Assembly (NCBI RefSeq): GCF_032104385.1
Contig: NZ_DAMCHJ010000004.1
Location: 62,001-126,000, forward strand
Reading direction: 5' to 3'
Origin: Tissierella sp032104385
GTDB taxonomy: Bacteria; Bacillota; Clostridia; Tissierellales; Tissierellaceae
Length of the DNA: 64,000 bases
Shown: positions 1 through 8,496 of the stretch, piece after piece
Position numbering within the stretch: position 1 is the stretch's first letter
How the letters are laid out: every line of letters starts with the position of its first letter
Notes under the pieces: generated by a model
Database searches by the model: none
What the model saw: only the letters and a program-made list of their open reading frames with translations
What the model was told of the DNA's origin: nothing
Made by a program: the position numbers and the translations under genes

Positions 1-555
1 ATGCAAATAGCCAGCACTATTAATAATATGTTTATGGTATTTTCCATAGGACTTGCTAATGGAGCTGCGATTATGGTAGGGAATAAAATTGGAGCAGGAG
101 AAGAGAAATTAGCAATTGATTATGCAATAAAACTAGGTATTTTTGCCCCCATTCTAGGACTTATAACTGGAATGTTATTATGGATTGCATCTCCAGCTGT
201 TGCAGGATTATTTAAAATTAACAAGGATACATTAGACATTACAATAAAAGTCCTTAGGATTATGGCATTTTTTGCCCCTCTTAGATTTTTCAATGTTCTT
301 ATGATAGTAGGTGTATTTAGAGGAGGAGGAGATACTATATATTCCATGCTAGTTCAGCTTGGAACTGTTTGGTGTTTTGCCATTCCAGCAGGATTTGTAG
401 CAGCAGTATATTTTAAACTTCCTTTAGAGCAAGTATTTTTAATAATTTCTTTAGAAGAAGTAGTTAAGATATTTTTTGAAGCTAAACGACTTCAATCTAA
501 AAAATGGATAAGAAATGTTGTACAAGAATTAGATAATTTTAATATAGCTGCATAA
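1..555 (+). CDS. MATE family efflux transporter, C-terminal part (truncated by window edge)
   Basis: This is the last 184 residues of a multidrug and toxin extrusion (MATE) transporter, an inner-membrane cation-coupled drug exporter usually about 450 residues long. The visible part carries an ANGAAIMVGNKIGAG segment near residue 20 and a VFRGGGDT segment near residue 105. Both are typical of the C-terminal six-helix bundle of the family. Several hydrophobic helices follow, then a short charged tail with KKWIRNVV. The ATG at position 1 is probably an internal methionine, and the true start lies upstream of the window. The gene ends at a strong bidirectional terminator shared with the convergent gene. 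The substrate cannot be read from the sequence. Confidence 0.88.
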   Translation: MQIASTINNMFMVFSIGLANGAAIMVGNKIGAGEEKLAIDYAIKLGIFAPILGLITGMLLWIASPAVAGLFKINKDTLDITIKVLRIMAFFAPLRFFNVLMIVGVFRGGGDTIYSMLVQLGTVWCFAIPAGFVAAVYFKLPLEQVFLIISLEEVVKIFFEAKRLQSKKWIRNVVQELDNFNIAA

Positions 556-586
556 TAAAGATACTCCCTTTGGGAGTATCTTTATT
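554..586. terminator. Bidirectional intrinsic terminator
   Basis: A perfect 15-bp stem (554-568 with 572-586) has a 3-base loop. It is AT-rich at the base, with GGG/CCC at the tip, and sits between two convergent genes. It overlaps the stop codons on both sides, so it can end transcription in both directions. Confidence 0.85.
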
Positions 587-1034
587 AAACATCATCTTCT
601 AAGGTTGAAATAGCTTTTGTTAAATCAACTTCTGCATTAGATATGGCTTTCTCTCCACTAATGTTTGGATTCCCTAGATATCCGCCATTATCTTTAAGAA
701 TATCTCTAGGTTTTTGAGAGTCTTTACCACTTATATTTACGCTAACAACGTAGTTTATATTTGCTATTTCTTCAAAAGAACTCATGCCGCTAACCATAGG
801 ATTAGCAGCAGCTAAAGGAGAATTTCCATTATCTAAACCATCTGAGCCAGAATTTAAAATTAATTGGGATAGATTTGGTGCAGTACTAGTTCCAGGATTA
901 TTTGTTTTAACATTTCTATTTCCTATATAATGGTCATTGATATCTACAAAGGCACCACTAAATCCAGCCTCTTCAAGTTCTCTAATAGCATTATTTGCTG
1001 CACTTATTTCTCCAAAATAAGCTTTTATTGTCAT
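585..1034 (-). CDS. Hypothetical protein, possible YflT/GS17M-like small protein
   Basis: A 149-residue soluble protein with no signal peptide or membrane segment. It starts at an ATG with a GGAGG site 6 bases upstream. The first 35 residues (MTIKAYFGEISAANNAIREL, then EEAGF) look like the beta-alpha unit that opens YflT/general-stress-protein-17M proteins, where a residue pair is followed by a helix ending in an E-x-x-G-F/Y turn. The middle is low in complexity and rich in N, S and G. The C-terminal third is a KDSQKPRDILKDNGG segment followed by an acidic tail. The family link is weak, and no function is assigned. It is a single-gene unit convergent to the MATE gene. Confidence 0.65.
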   Translation of the reverse strand: MTIKAYFGEISAANNAIRELEEAGFSGAFVDINDHYIGNRNVKTNNPGTSTAPNLSQLILNSGSDGLDNGNSPLAAANPMVSGMSSFEEIANINYVVSVNISGKDSQKPRDILKDNGGYLGNPNISGEKAISNAEVDLTKAISTLEDDV

Positions 1035-1180
1035 TTTTATTCCTCCAATCTGAATTATAGTATATATAATTTCCCACTAAATCATATTATTATTACAGTT
1101 ATAAATTACAATAAAGCTAAAAGAAAGCGGAGTATATTATATTATTAATTTGTACAAAATACCTTAGAGGTGATAAATAT

Positions 1181-1438
1181 ATGAAAAAGATTGGTGTGGA
1201 AAAGGGACTAAGAAATGTGGCAGATTATCTAACTAATGAAGGTTATTCTATAGAAATCTTAAGTGAATCTATAGATAATAATATTCCAAAGTTAAGTGGT
1301 CTTGATGCTATTGTAACTGCAGGATATAATACAGATATGTTAGGGATTAGTGATACAGAAACTAAAGCTCCAGTAGTAAATGCAAGAGGATTAACTCCCG
1401 AAGAAGTAAAGGATAGACTAGAGCAACAATTACATTAA
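1181..1438 (+). CDS. YkuS family (UPF0180) small protein
   Basis: An 85-residue cytoplasmic protein matching the UPF0180/YkuS family of Firmicutes. It opens with a K-x-IGVEKGLRNVADYL helix, has a central GLDAIVTAGYNTDMLGI segment, and ends with a VVNARGLTPEEV segment followed by a basic-acidic helix. Length and the order of these blocks agree with the family. An AGAGGTGAT ribosome site lies about 6 bases before the ATG. No biochemical function is established for the family. The gene stands alone and ends in its own terminator. Confidence 0.82.
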   Translation: MKKIGVEKGLRNVADYLTNEGYSIEILSESIDNNIPKLSGLDAIVTAGYNTDMLGISDTETKAPVVNARGLTPEEVKDRLEQQLH

Positions 1439-1450
1439 GTCTTCAATAAA

Positions 1451-1490
1451 TTAGCCTGTATAAAAATATTTTTATACAGGCTAATTTTTA
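1451..1490 (+). terminator. Intrinsic terminator of the YkuS gene
   Basis: A 16-bp perfect stem (1451-1466 with 1469-1484) runs into a T-rich tail. It begins 12 bases after the stop codon. Confidence 0.85.
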
Positions 1491-1527
1491 TAGGTTTATA
1501 AATTAAATTTTATTTGTTATTAAAGGT

Positions 1528-1556
1528 TTGATATAAGAATATAAGGATGTTATAAT
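1528..1556 (+). promoter_or_regulatory. Sigma-A type promoter of the cobalamin riboswitch operon
   Basis: TTGATA at 1528-1533 and TATAAT at 1551-1556 are separated by exactly 17 bases. The predicted transcription start falls just before the riboswitch, which supports the assignment. Confidence 0.7.
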
Positions 1557-1571
1557 AATTTTAATTGAATA

Positions 1572-1735
1572 AGATATTAAGTGCGATAATTAAAATATCG
1601 TTAAAAGGGAATTAAGTGAAAATCTTAAACGATCCGGTCGCTGTAAATGATAGTATGTTTAATTATGCCATTGCTAATGCGAGAAGGCTAAACATATGTT
1701 ATGCATAAGTCAGAAAACCTGCTTAATATTTGAAT
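1572..1735 (+). promoter_or_regulatory. Cobalamin (B12) riboswitch
   Basis: The leader holds the conserved blocks of the adenosylcobalamin-type aptamer in the right order. There is a GGGAA...TGAAAATC segment (1607-1624), a GGTCGCTGTAAATG core (1636-1649), a TGCCATTG...GCGAGAAGGC arm (1666-1689), and a B12 box reading AAGTCAGAAAACCTGCTTA (1706-1724). It lies between a good promoter and a substrate-binding-protein gene. Such elements bind coenzyme B12 and switch the downstream genes off when the cofactor is plentiful. This is the strongest clue that the downstream ABC transporter carries corrinoids rather than siderophores. Confidence 0.9.
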
Positions 1736-1780
1736 TTATTCCTATTTCCGTCGAAAATAGGTAATTGAAAACAGTTATGT

Positions 1781-1840
1781 ACTATTGTTTTTATATTTCC
1801 TTGGGAAGAATTGTGGAATATGAAGATAATAGTTTTTTTA
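1781..1840 (+). terminator. Candidate riboswitch-controlled terminator
   Basis: ACTATT (1781-1786) can pair with AATAGT (1828-1833), with further imperfect pairing inside, and is followed at once by a run of seven T. It lies after the B12 aptamer and before the first gene of the operon. It is therefore a plausible expression platform, although the stem has bulges. Confidence 0.5.
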
Positions 1841-1890
1841 TTAGGATTTAGTAATAAAGTTCAATAATATTTTTAAAAGGAGAGAAAACA

Positions 1891-3000
1891 ATGAATAAAA
1901 AACTAACCCTATTATTAGCCTTATTACTAGCTTTAACTTTAGGACTAGCAGGATGTAAGGGAAAAGAAGTAATTAAGGAAGAAGAATCAAATGTAGCAGG
2001 GGAACAAGAAAATGAAGTTCAAGAAATTACATTAATTGATAATGTAGGTAGAGAAGTTATTTTGCCTTATCCAGTTGAAACAGCAGTTGTAGCAAATAGA
2101 TATAACTCTGAGTTAATAAGAGCATCTGGAGCAATTGATAAGGTTATAGCAGTAGATACAAATACTGCTCAAGATAGGGAATATTGGGCTCAGTTTGATC
2201 CTAATAATGTAATAGGAAAAGGACAAAGTGAATTAAACTATGAAAAGATAATTGAATTAAACCCTCAAGTTCTTATATTACCATCTAATGGTACATATGA
2301 AGAAGCGGAAGAAAAACTTTCTCCATTTGGAATTAAAGTTTTTGTAATTTCAGGATACGATACTTCTGACTTTAAAAATCAAGTAGAGAACATAGGAAAA
2401 ATGTTTGGAACAGAAGATAAGGCAAAAGAATTCTATGATTATTTTAATGATAAACTAGAATATATTAAAGCAAATGTACCAGAAGAACATAAGAAGACTC
2501 TATATCTAGAAACTACATCTTCATTAAATTCTACATTACCAGGAGATTATTTCTTTGATATGGCAGCCTTTGGTGGAGCAAACAATATATTTGCAAGTAA
2601 TTTTGAAAACATAAAAAAATCTGAAATAGATCCAGAAGAAGTAATAAAAAGAAATCCAGATGTTATTATAAAATTAATAACTCCAGATAAGGCTATAAAA
2701 GGAACTGGTTTATATGAACCACCAACAAAAGATGATTTTGTAAACACCTATAATGAAATAATTTCAAGACCTGGTTGGGATGATATAAACGCAGTTAAAA
2801 ATGAAGAAGTATTTTTCATGACTCAGTTTAGCCATGGCGGGGCATCAAAATTAGTAGGTACAATGTATATAGCTAAATGGATGTATCCAGACCTTTTACC
2901 AGAATTAAATCCAGATGAAGTATTTAGAGCTTGGATGGAAGATTTCCAAGGATTTAAAAATATTGAAGGTCACTTTTATGGAGTCAATGATCTTAAATGA
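1891..3000 (+). CDS. ABC transporter substrate-binding lipoprotein, corrinoid (BtuF-like)
   Basis: A 369-residue extracytoplasmic binding protein of the FepB/BtuF helical-backbone class (peripla_BP_2). A lipoprotein signal peptide ends in LAGC (Cys22), so the protein should be anchored to the outer face of the membrane. Residues 44-70 (ITLIDNVGREVILPYPVETA) are the classic opening of this family. The KIIELNPQVLILP segment and a C-terminal AKWMYPDLLPELNPDEVF segment also fit. The family includes iron-siderophore, heme and cobalamin binders. The B12 riboswitch in the leader points to a cobalamin or cobinamide ligand, which is inference from regulation. AAAGGAGAG lies just before the ATG. The stop overlaps the permease start by 4 bases. 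Confidence 0.9.
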   Translation: MNKKLTLLLALLLALTLGLAGCKGKEVIKEEESNVAGEQENEVQEITLIDNVGREVILPYPVETAVVANRYNSELIRASGAIDKVIAVDTNTAQDREYWAQFDPNNVIGKGQSELNYEKIIELNPQVLILPSNGTYEEAEEKLSPFGIKVFVISGYDTSDFKNQVENIGKMFGTEDKAKEFYDYFNDKLEYIKANVPEEHKKTLYLETTSSLNSTLPGDYFFDMAAFGGANNIFASNFENIKKSEIDPEEVIKRNPDVIIKLITPDKAIKGTGLYEPPTKDDFVNTYNEIISRPGWDDINAVKNEEVFFMTQFSHGGASKLVGTMYIAKWMYPDLLPELNPDEVFRAWMEDFQGFKNIEGHFYGVNDLK

Positions 3001-4055
3001 TAGACAATAGAAGTGAAATACTAGAACGTTATCAGAAGAAAGAAACTAGGAAGATAATATCTCTAATATTAGCATTTATAGGTTTATTAATAATATCTGT
3101 AATCTGTACTTCCTTAGGAATAACGGACTCATCTGTTATGGATGTTTGGAAAACAATATTAAAGGGAATTTTAAGATCCCAAAACTTAAGTACTACAGAA
3201 AAGGTTATATTAAATCTTAGGTTACCTAGAACAGTCCTAGGATTACTAGCTGGAATAGGTTTATCTATATCAGGGGTAATAATGCAGGGAATAACAAGGA
3301 ACCCCCTTGTTAGTCCCTTTACCATAGGTATATCTAGTGCAGCAGGATTTGGAGCTTCTATAGCCATAGTATTTGGTTTTGGATTGTTCGGAAGCTCTCA
3401 GCTTGGTATTGTAACAAATGCATTTATGGCTGCTATAATATGTACAATAGTAATATTTTTAATAGCAAAGAAAATGTCTATGAGTTCACAGTCCATAATA
3501 TTAACAGGGATTGCATTAAACTATTTATTTCAAGCATGTTCAACAACTATACAATTTATTGCAGATGATAATAAATTAGCTAAAGTTATAAATTGGACAT
3601 TTGGAACTTTAAATGGAGCAGAATGGATACATGTAAAAATCGTAGGTTCTTTTGTAATTCCATGTTTATTAATATTGATGTTATTAAATGATAAATTTAC
3701 AATTGTGGCAATTATGGAAGATGAATTAGCAAAAACCATGGGAATAAATCCGGTAATTTTAAGAATTATAGGAAGCATATTGGCTTCTTTATCTACAGCA
3801 GCAATAATAAGTTTCACAGGTGTTATTGGATTTATAGGTTTAGCAGCACCACATATAGCAAGAGCCATTATAGGTAATAATTATAAATATTTATTACCAG
3901 GATCAGCCATTATGGGAGCCATGCTAATAATTATAGGAGATACAATAGGCAGATTAATATTATCACCTGTAATTGTACCAGTAGGAATAGTAATATCGTT
4001 TTTAGGGGTACCCATATTCTTACATCAAGTAGTTTTAAATAGGAGGAGTTATTGA
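2997..4055 (+). CDS. ABC transporter permease, FecCD/BtuC type
   Basis: A 352-residue integral membrane subunit of the BtuC/FecCD family, whose homodimer forms the translocation path. About ten hydrophobic segments follow a charged N-terminus. Family signatures include LRLPRTVLGLLAGIGLSISG (near residue 80), QGITRNPLVSPFTIGIS, and the coupling-helix stretch FTGVIGFIGLAAPHIAR (near residue 280), which contacts the ATPase. The ATG overlaps the stop of the binding-protein gene (ATGA), and a 1-base overlap leads to the ATPase. This is a tightly coupled operon under the cobalamin riboswitch. Family membership alone would also allow a siderophore transporter. Confidence 0.9.
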   Translation: MIDNRSEILERYQKKETRKIISLILAFIGLLIISVICTSLGITDSSVMDVWKTILKGILRSQNLSTTEKVILNLRLPRTVLGLLAGIGLSISGVIMQGITRNPLVSPFTIGISSAAGFGASIAIVFGFGLFGSSQLGIVTNAFMAAIICTIVIFLIAKKMSMSSQSIILTGIALNYLFQACSTTIQFIADDNKLAKVINWTFGTLNGAEWIHVKIVGSFVIPCLLILMLLNDKFTIVAIMEDELAKTMGINPVILRIIGSILASLSTAAIISFTGVIGFIGLAAPHIARAIIGNNYKYLLPGSAIMGAMLIIIGDTIGRLILSPVIVPVGIVISFLGVPIFLHQVVLNRRSY

Positions 4056-4807
4056 TGGGTTTAAAAGTAGAAAACATAGACTTCTCATATGATAGTAGAA
4101 AGATAATACAAGATATATCCTTTGAAGTAGAAAGTGGAGAGATATTGGGATTATTAGGACCCAATGGTACTGGAAAGACCACTTTATTAAAATGTATATT
4201 AGATTTATTAAAAAACAAGGGGACTTGTACAGTAGATGGCATAAATTTAAGAAATTTATCCTTAAAAGAACGAGCGAAATATATAGCCTATGTACCTCAA
4301 CATATAGATTTAGTATTTCCTATATCTGTATTTGAGTATATAAAAATGGGAAGAACACCATATAATAATAAAAATTCAAATGAGAGTAATAAAGCTATAT
4401 TGGAGATAATGGAAGACTTTCAGTTGGAGAACTTTGCTTTTAAAGGAATAAATCAGTTATCTGGTGGAGAAAGACAAAGAGTTATGATAGCAAGAGCTAT
4501 GGCTCAAGAACCTAGGGTAATACTTCTAGATGAACCTACTAGTAATTTAGATATGAAGCATCAAAAAAAGACTATGGAGATATTAAAAAATATATCAAGA
4601 AAAAGAGATATTAGTATAATAATATCTATTCATGATTTAAACTTAGCATCAAGGTATTGTGATAAGTTTTTAATATTAAAGGATACTAAAATATTTTCTT
4701 ATGGTGATGAAAATCAGGTAATAGATGAAGATATTATTATGAATACTTATGAAATACCTGTGGAAATAATTTACCATGATAATAAGAAAATAGTGGTAAT
4801 GAAATAA
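4055..4807 (+). CDS. ABC transporter ATP-binding subunit, BtuD/FecE type
   Basis: A 250-residue ATPase that powers the preceding permease. It shows Walker A GPNGTGKTT (residues 35-43), a Q-loop region YVPQHIDLVFP, the signature LSGGERQR, Walker B VILLDEPTSNLD and the switch histidine in SIHDLNLA. I choose the ATG at 4055, 8 bases after AGGAGG, over the TTG at 4052. The stop of the permease and this ATG share one base (TGATG), implying translational coupling. It is the last gene of the riboswitch operon and is followed by a terminator. Confidence 0.9.
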   Translation: MGLKVENIDFSYDSRKIIQDISFEVESGEILGLLGPNGTGKTTLLKCILDLLKNKGTCTVDGINLRNLSLKERAKYIAYVPQHIDLVFPISVFEYIKMGRTPYNNKNSNESNKAILEIMEDFQLENFAFKGINQLSGGERQRVMIARAMAQEPRVILLDEPTSNLDMKHQKKTMEILKNISRKRDISIIISIHDLNLASRYCDKFLILKDTKIFSYGDENQVIDEDIIMNTYEIPVEIIYHDNKKIVVMK

Positions 4808-4815
4808 GTATATAA

Positions 4816-4848
4816 AATTAAAAACAGCCTATGGGCTGTTTTTTAATT
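4816..4848. terminator. Bidirectional terminator
   Basis: AAAAACAGCC and GGCTGTTTTT (4820-4829 with 4834-4843) form a hairpin with A-rich and T-rich flanks. It sits between the importer operon and the convergent ychF gene and can serve both. Confidence 0.8.
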
Positions 4849-4859
4849 ATATTATTTTT

Positions 4860-5957
4860 TTACACATTAAATCTAAATAATACAACATCTCCATCTTTCA
4901 TTACATAATCTTTTCCTTCGATTCTAACAAGTCCCTTTTCCTTAGCAGAAGTCATATTGCCTCCATGAGCCATTAAATCATCAAAAGCTATTACTTCTGC
5001 CCTGATAAATCCTCTTTCTATATCAGAGTGAATTTTGCCAGCTGCTTGAGGAGCTAAAGTACCTTTCTTTATAGTCCAAGCCCTAGATTCCATTGGTCCT
5101 GCTGTTAAAAAGCTTATAAGTCCTAGTAGACTATAAGATGCTTGTATCAACTTATCAAGACCAGAGCTATCGACACCTAAATCCTTTAAGAATTCTAGTT
5201 TTTCATCATCGGCTAATAATGAAATTTCTGCTTCAATTTGTGCACTAACTACGACTACTTCTGCATTTTCTGTAGAAGCAAATTCTTTTACTTTAGTTAC
5301 ATAAGGATTTGAGTTTCCACCATCAGCTAAGTCATTTTCTGAAACATTTGATGCATAGATAACAGGTTTTGAACTTAGAAGATTAAAGGATTTGATGATT
5401 TCATTTTCCTCAGGAGATAATTCTAGAGTTCTTACAGACTTTCCTTTTTCTAATGATTCTAAAGCTCTTTGGATAAGTTCTACTTCTGTACCTAGAGATT
5501 TATCACCTTTAGCGGCCTTTTTAGTTTTTTCAAGTCTTCTTTCTAGAAGTTCCATATCAGAAAACATTAGCTCTAAATTTATAGTTTCTATATCTCTAAG
5601 AGGGTCTATATTGCCGTCCACATGGACTACATCTACATCTTCAAAGCATCTAACTACATGTACTATAGCTTCTACTTCACGAATATGTGATAAGAATTTA
5701 TTTCCAAGTCCTTCTCCATTGCTTGCTCCCTTTACAAGTCCTGCTATATCATAAAACTCAATAGCAGTTGGAACAATTTTCTTTGATTCATAAATTTCTG
5801 CTAATTTCTCAAGTCTATCATCTGGTACTGCAACTACACCTACATTTGGCTCTATAGTACAAAAAGGATAGTTAGCAGATTCTGCACCCGCTTGTGTTAT
5901 TGCATTAAAAAGCGTACTTTTTCCTACATTTGGTAGGCCTACTATTCCAAGTTTCAT
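4860..5957 (-). CDS. ychF: Redox-regulated ATPase YchF (Obg-like)
   Basis: A 365-residue translation-associated P-loop protein of the OBG family (OLA1 in eukaryotes). It binds ribosomes and prefers ATP to GTP. The G1 motif GLPNVGKS is at residues 7-14. The G3 segment is DIAGLVKGAS, followed by the family's GLGNKFLSHIREVEAI. The NxxE motif (ASNVSEND) replaces the usual guanine-selective NKxD. The C-terminal TGS domain includes RAWTIKKGTLAPQAAGKIH and ends in KDGDVVLFRF. Length and all motifs are normal. It is a stand-alone gene convergent to the corrinoid importer. Confidence 0.96.
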   Translation of the reverse strand: MKLGIVGLPNVGKSTLFNAITQAGAESANYPFCTIEPNVGVVAVPDDRLEKLAEIYESKKIVPTAIEFYDIAGLVKGASNGEGLGNKFLSHIREVEAIVHVVRCFEDVDVVHVDGNIDPLRDIETINLELMFSDMELLERRLEKTKKAAKGDKSLGTEVELIQRALESLEKGKSVRTLELSPEENEIIKSFNLLSSKPVIYASNVSENDLADGGNSNPYVTKVKEFASTENAEVVVVSAQIEAEISLLADDEKLEFLKDLGVDSSGLDKLIQASYSLLGLISFLTAGPMESRAWTIKKGTLAPQAAGKIHSDIERGFIRAEVIAFDDLMAHGGNMTSAKEKGLVRIEGKDYVMKDGDVVLFRFNV

Positions 5958-6130
5958 TTTATATTTCCTTTCTATAATAAAAATATTATATTAATCTTCC
6001 CCTAAATAAAAAAATACTTTACAAAAAGAAATTATACAGTAAATATGCTATAAGTGCAATGATAGATAATAAAATGACTCTATCTTTATTAGATATTCAT
6101 TTTACTTCATTCATTGCCATTTTCTACAAG

Positions 6131-6157
6131 TTGACATAATATCTGAAACACTATAAT
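6131..6157 (+). promoter_or_regulatory. Candidate promoter of the family-18 glycosidase gene
   Basis: TTGACA at 6131-6136 and TATAAT at 6152-6157 both match consensus, but the spacer is only 15 bases, so activity may be modest. The rest of the roughly 240-base gap holds nothing else that I recognise. Confidence 0.5.
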
Positions 6158-6197
6158 ATATCAACATAGGTTTATTCTGTAAGAGGAGAGGATTTTT

Positions 6198-7367
6198 GTG
6201 AATATAAACTCTATGTATATGAAAAAATTCATATTTTCAGTTATTATCTGTATTTTAGCATTTAGTATATTATCTGCAGCCCCTCAGGCAATGGCTAAGT
6301 CAATTGAAAATCAAGGTAAAAAGGTTATAGGATATTATACTTCTTGGTCAGCTTATTCAGGTTTTACACCAGATAAAGTTGATGCAACTAAGTTAACTCA
6401 TATTAACTATGGGTTCGCAAATATCAGTGAAGATTTAAAAGTAATTTTAGGAGATTCATATATAGACCCTTCTAATATAAAAAAACTAAATGAACTTAAA
6501 AAGGCTAATCCAAAACTAAAAACACTAATATCTATTGGTGGATGGACATGGTCTGATAAGTTTTCTGATGTGGCTTTAACGGACAAGTCTAGGAATAATT
6601 TCGCAAATAATTGTGTGGAATTTATTAAAAAATATGGATTTGATGGAATAGATTTAGATTGGGAATATCCAGTAGCTGGAGGACTTTCAACAAATAAGAG
6701 CAGGAAAGAAGATAAACAAAATTTTACTCTCTTACTTAAGACAATACGAGAAAAACTAGATATACAAGGTAAAAAAGATGGAAGATATTATGCACTATCT
6801 ATTGCAGGCGGAGCAAGCAGTATGTATATTGAAAATGTTGAATTATGGAATATTCATAAATATATAGACTTTGCAAATATAATGACTTACGATATGCATG
6901 GAGTTTGGGACAAATATACAGATTTTAATTCGCCTTTATATGCAAACAATTCTTCCCCAAATTATGTTAAATGGAGTATAAATTCTGCAGTAAAATCTTG
7001 GATAAATGCAGGATTTCCTAAAGAGAAGATTGTTATGGGGGTTCCTTTTTTTGGTAAGCAATACAATATGGTAAACTTATCAGCTAATGGACTATATCAG
7101 ACTTATAAAGGAGGCTCATCTATTAGTTATGCTGATATAGTTTCAAAATACTTAAATAAACCAGGAGTTATAAAATATTATCATTCAGAATCCATGGTGC
7201 CATGGCTTTATGATGGAATGACTTTTATATCCTATGAGAATGAAGAATCTATTGAGCATAAGGCAGAATATATTAAATCAAAGGGATTAGGTGGAGTTAT
7301 GATTTGGGAATTAAGTAATGACCCAAATAAAATTTTATTGGACAGGTTAAACAAAAAATTAAAATAA
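6198..7367 (+). CDS. Secreted glycoside hydrolase family 18 (chitinase-like)
   Basis: A 389-residue exported enzyme predicted to cleave beta-1,4-linked N-acetylglucosamine polymers such as chitin or related cell-wall glycans. Residues 1-33 form a signal peptide (hydrophobic stretch 11-28, cleavage near AMA-KS). The GH18 barrel starts at KKVIGYYTSW. It shows SIGGW (112-116) and the catalytic DGIDLDWE (D149, D152, D154, E156), with E156 as the expected acid/base. Later family blocks are MTYDMHG and the terminal GGVMIWELSND. There are no LysM, chitin-binding or anchoring domains. I use the GTG at 6198, 6 bases after GAGGAGAGG; an ATG at 6213 is the alternative. Confidence 0.9.
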   Translation: MNINSMYMKKFIFSVIICILAFSILSAAPQAMAKSIENQGKKVIGYYTSWSAYSGFTPDKVDATKLTHINYGFANISEDLKVILGDSYIDPSNIKKLNELKKANPKLKTLISIGGWTWSDKFSDVALTDKSRNNFANNCVEFIKKYGFDGIDLDWEYPVAGGLSTNKSRKEDKQNFTLLLKTIREKLDIQGKKDGRYYALSIAGGASSMYIENVELWNIHKYIDFANIMTYDMHGVWDKYTDFNSPLYANNSSPNYVKWSINSAVKSWINAGFPKEKIVMGVPFFGKQYNMVNLSANGLYQTYKGGSSISYADIVSKYLNKPGVIKYYHSESMVPWLYDGMTFISYENEESIEHKAEYIKSKGLGGVMIWELSNDPNKILLDRLNKKLK

Positions 7368-7384
7368 TATTATTTATTATAGAA

Positions 7385-7413
7385 CCTAGGATTTGTAAAT
7401 CCTAGGCTTTTTC
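7385..7413 (+). terminator. Intrinsic terminator of the glycosidase gene
   Basis: CCTAGGATTT (7385-7394) pairs perfectly with AAATCCTAGG (7397-7406), followed by CTTTTTCT. Confidence 0.85.
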
Positions 7414-7503
7414 TATAGTTGCGAATAAATATAAAAATATGTTATATTATTGGAAGTAATAGGATTAATATAATATTATATTTACTGAGAGAGGATGTTG
7501 TTT

Positions 7504-8448
7504 TTGAAAAATACAAAATATCTGCCTATAATTTCAGCAATTATATATTCCATTATATTTGGTTTTTCTTTTATGTTTTCTAAGATAGGATTAGAAGTTA
7601 TGACGCCAATAGAATTAATTGCTTTCAGGTTTTTATTAGCAGCATTAACTATGACTGCACTAAAGGTATTTAAAATTATTAAGGTAGATTTAAGGGGAAA
7701 GAATATTAAAATGGTTTTACTGACATCATTTTGTGAACCTGTATTATATTTTTTCTTTGAATCTATGGGAATAAGTATGACATCTTCATCAGAGGCAGGT
7801 CTTATGATTTCCTTGATACCTGTATTCGTAGCTATTTTTAGTATGATATTTTTACATGAAAAACTTAATCTATATCAGTTAGGATTTATAGCATTATCCG
7901 TAGGGGGAGTTGTTTTCATAAATATAATGAAGGATAGCTTAAGTTTATCAGGTAATTTTTTAGGAATTATTTTTTTGTTTTTAGCCATAATTGCATCTTC
8001 CTTTTATAATATTGGATCAAAAAAATCATCAATGAATTTTACTCCTATTGAGATAACTTATGTAATGATGTGGATAGGAGCTATTTCTTTCAACATAATA
8101 CTAACAATAACTAATTTAACAAAAGGTACAATGAAGAGTTACTTTACACCATTAGGAAATAGTCAAGCCCTAATTCCCCTATTATATTTAGGAATTTTAT
8201 CATCAATAGTTGCCTTTTTTATGGTTAATTACACTATATCCAAGATACCAGTGTCACAGTCTGCAGTTTTTGCTAATCTTTGTACTATAGTATCTATTTT
8301 AGCTGGAGTTCTTATACTAAAAGAAGATTTTTTCTGGTACGATTTTATTGGGGCTATTATGATACTCATAGGAGTATGGGGAACTGTATATTTTGGAGAT
8401 AAGGATAATGGAGAAGTTTTAACTCAAAGAGAATTACTAGAAGAATAA
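7504..8448 (+). CDS. DMT-superfamily EamA transporter
   Basis: A 314-residue membrane protein with ten predicted helices in two five-helix repeats, the layout of EamA/RhaT drug and metabolite exporters. The first repeat opens with AIIYSIIFGFSFMFSKIGLE and contains IELIAFRFLLAALTM. The second contains IPVSQSAVFANLCTIVSILAG and ends in DFIGAIMILIGVWGTVYFG. I choose the TTG at 7504 because the AGGA ribosome site at 7492-7495 lies 8 bases before it; that site overlaps the upstream ATG at 7495. The substrate is unknown; relatives export amino acids, nucleosides or drugs. It may be transcribed with the PP-loop gene 48 bases downstream. Confidence 0.85.
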   Translation: MKNTKYLPIISAIIYSIIFGFSFMFSKIGLEVMTPIELIAFRFLLAALTMTALKVFKIIKVDLRGKNIKMVLLTSFCEPVLYFFFESMGISMTSSSEAGLMISLIPVFVAIFSMIFLHEKLNLYQLGFIALSVGGVVFINIMKDSLSLSGNFLGIIFLFLAIIASSFYNIGSKKSSMNFTPIEITYVMMWIGAISFNIILTITNLTKGTMKSYFTPLGNSQALIPLLYLGILSSIVAFFMVNYTISKIPVSQSAVFANLCTIVSILAGVLILKEDFFWYDFIGAIMILIGVWGTVYFGDKDNGEVLTQRELLEE

Positions 8449-8496
8449 TATTTATGGAAACTATAATAATTAATGAATTTAGATGGAGTGATAATA

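Noticed and set aside
930..1148. 72-codon plus-strand frame opposite the small protein at 585-1034
   Set aside because: No ribosome site and overlaps a better-supported gene on the other strand.
1891..4807. Iron-siderophore transporter as the label for the first ABC operon
   Set aside because: The B12 riboswitch in its leader argues for corrinoid uptake; family membership alone does not decide between the two.
8473..8496. Earlier start for the TtcA-like gene
   Set aside because: The ribosome site GGAGTG lies inside this extension, 6 bases before the ATG at 8497.
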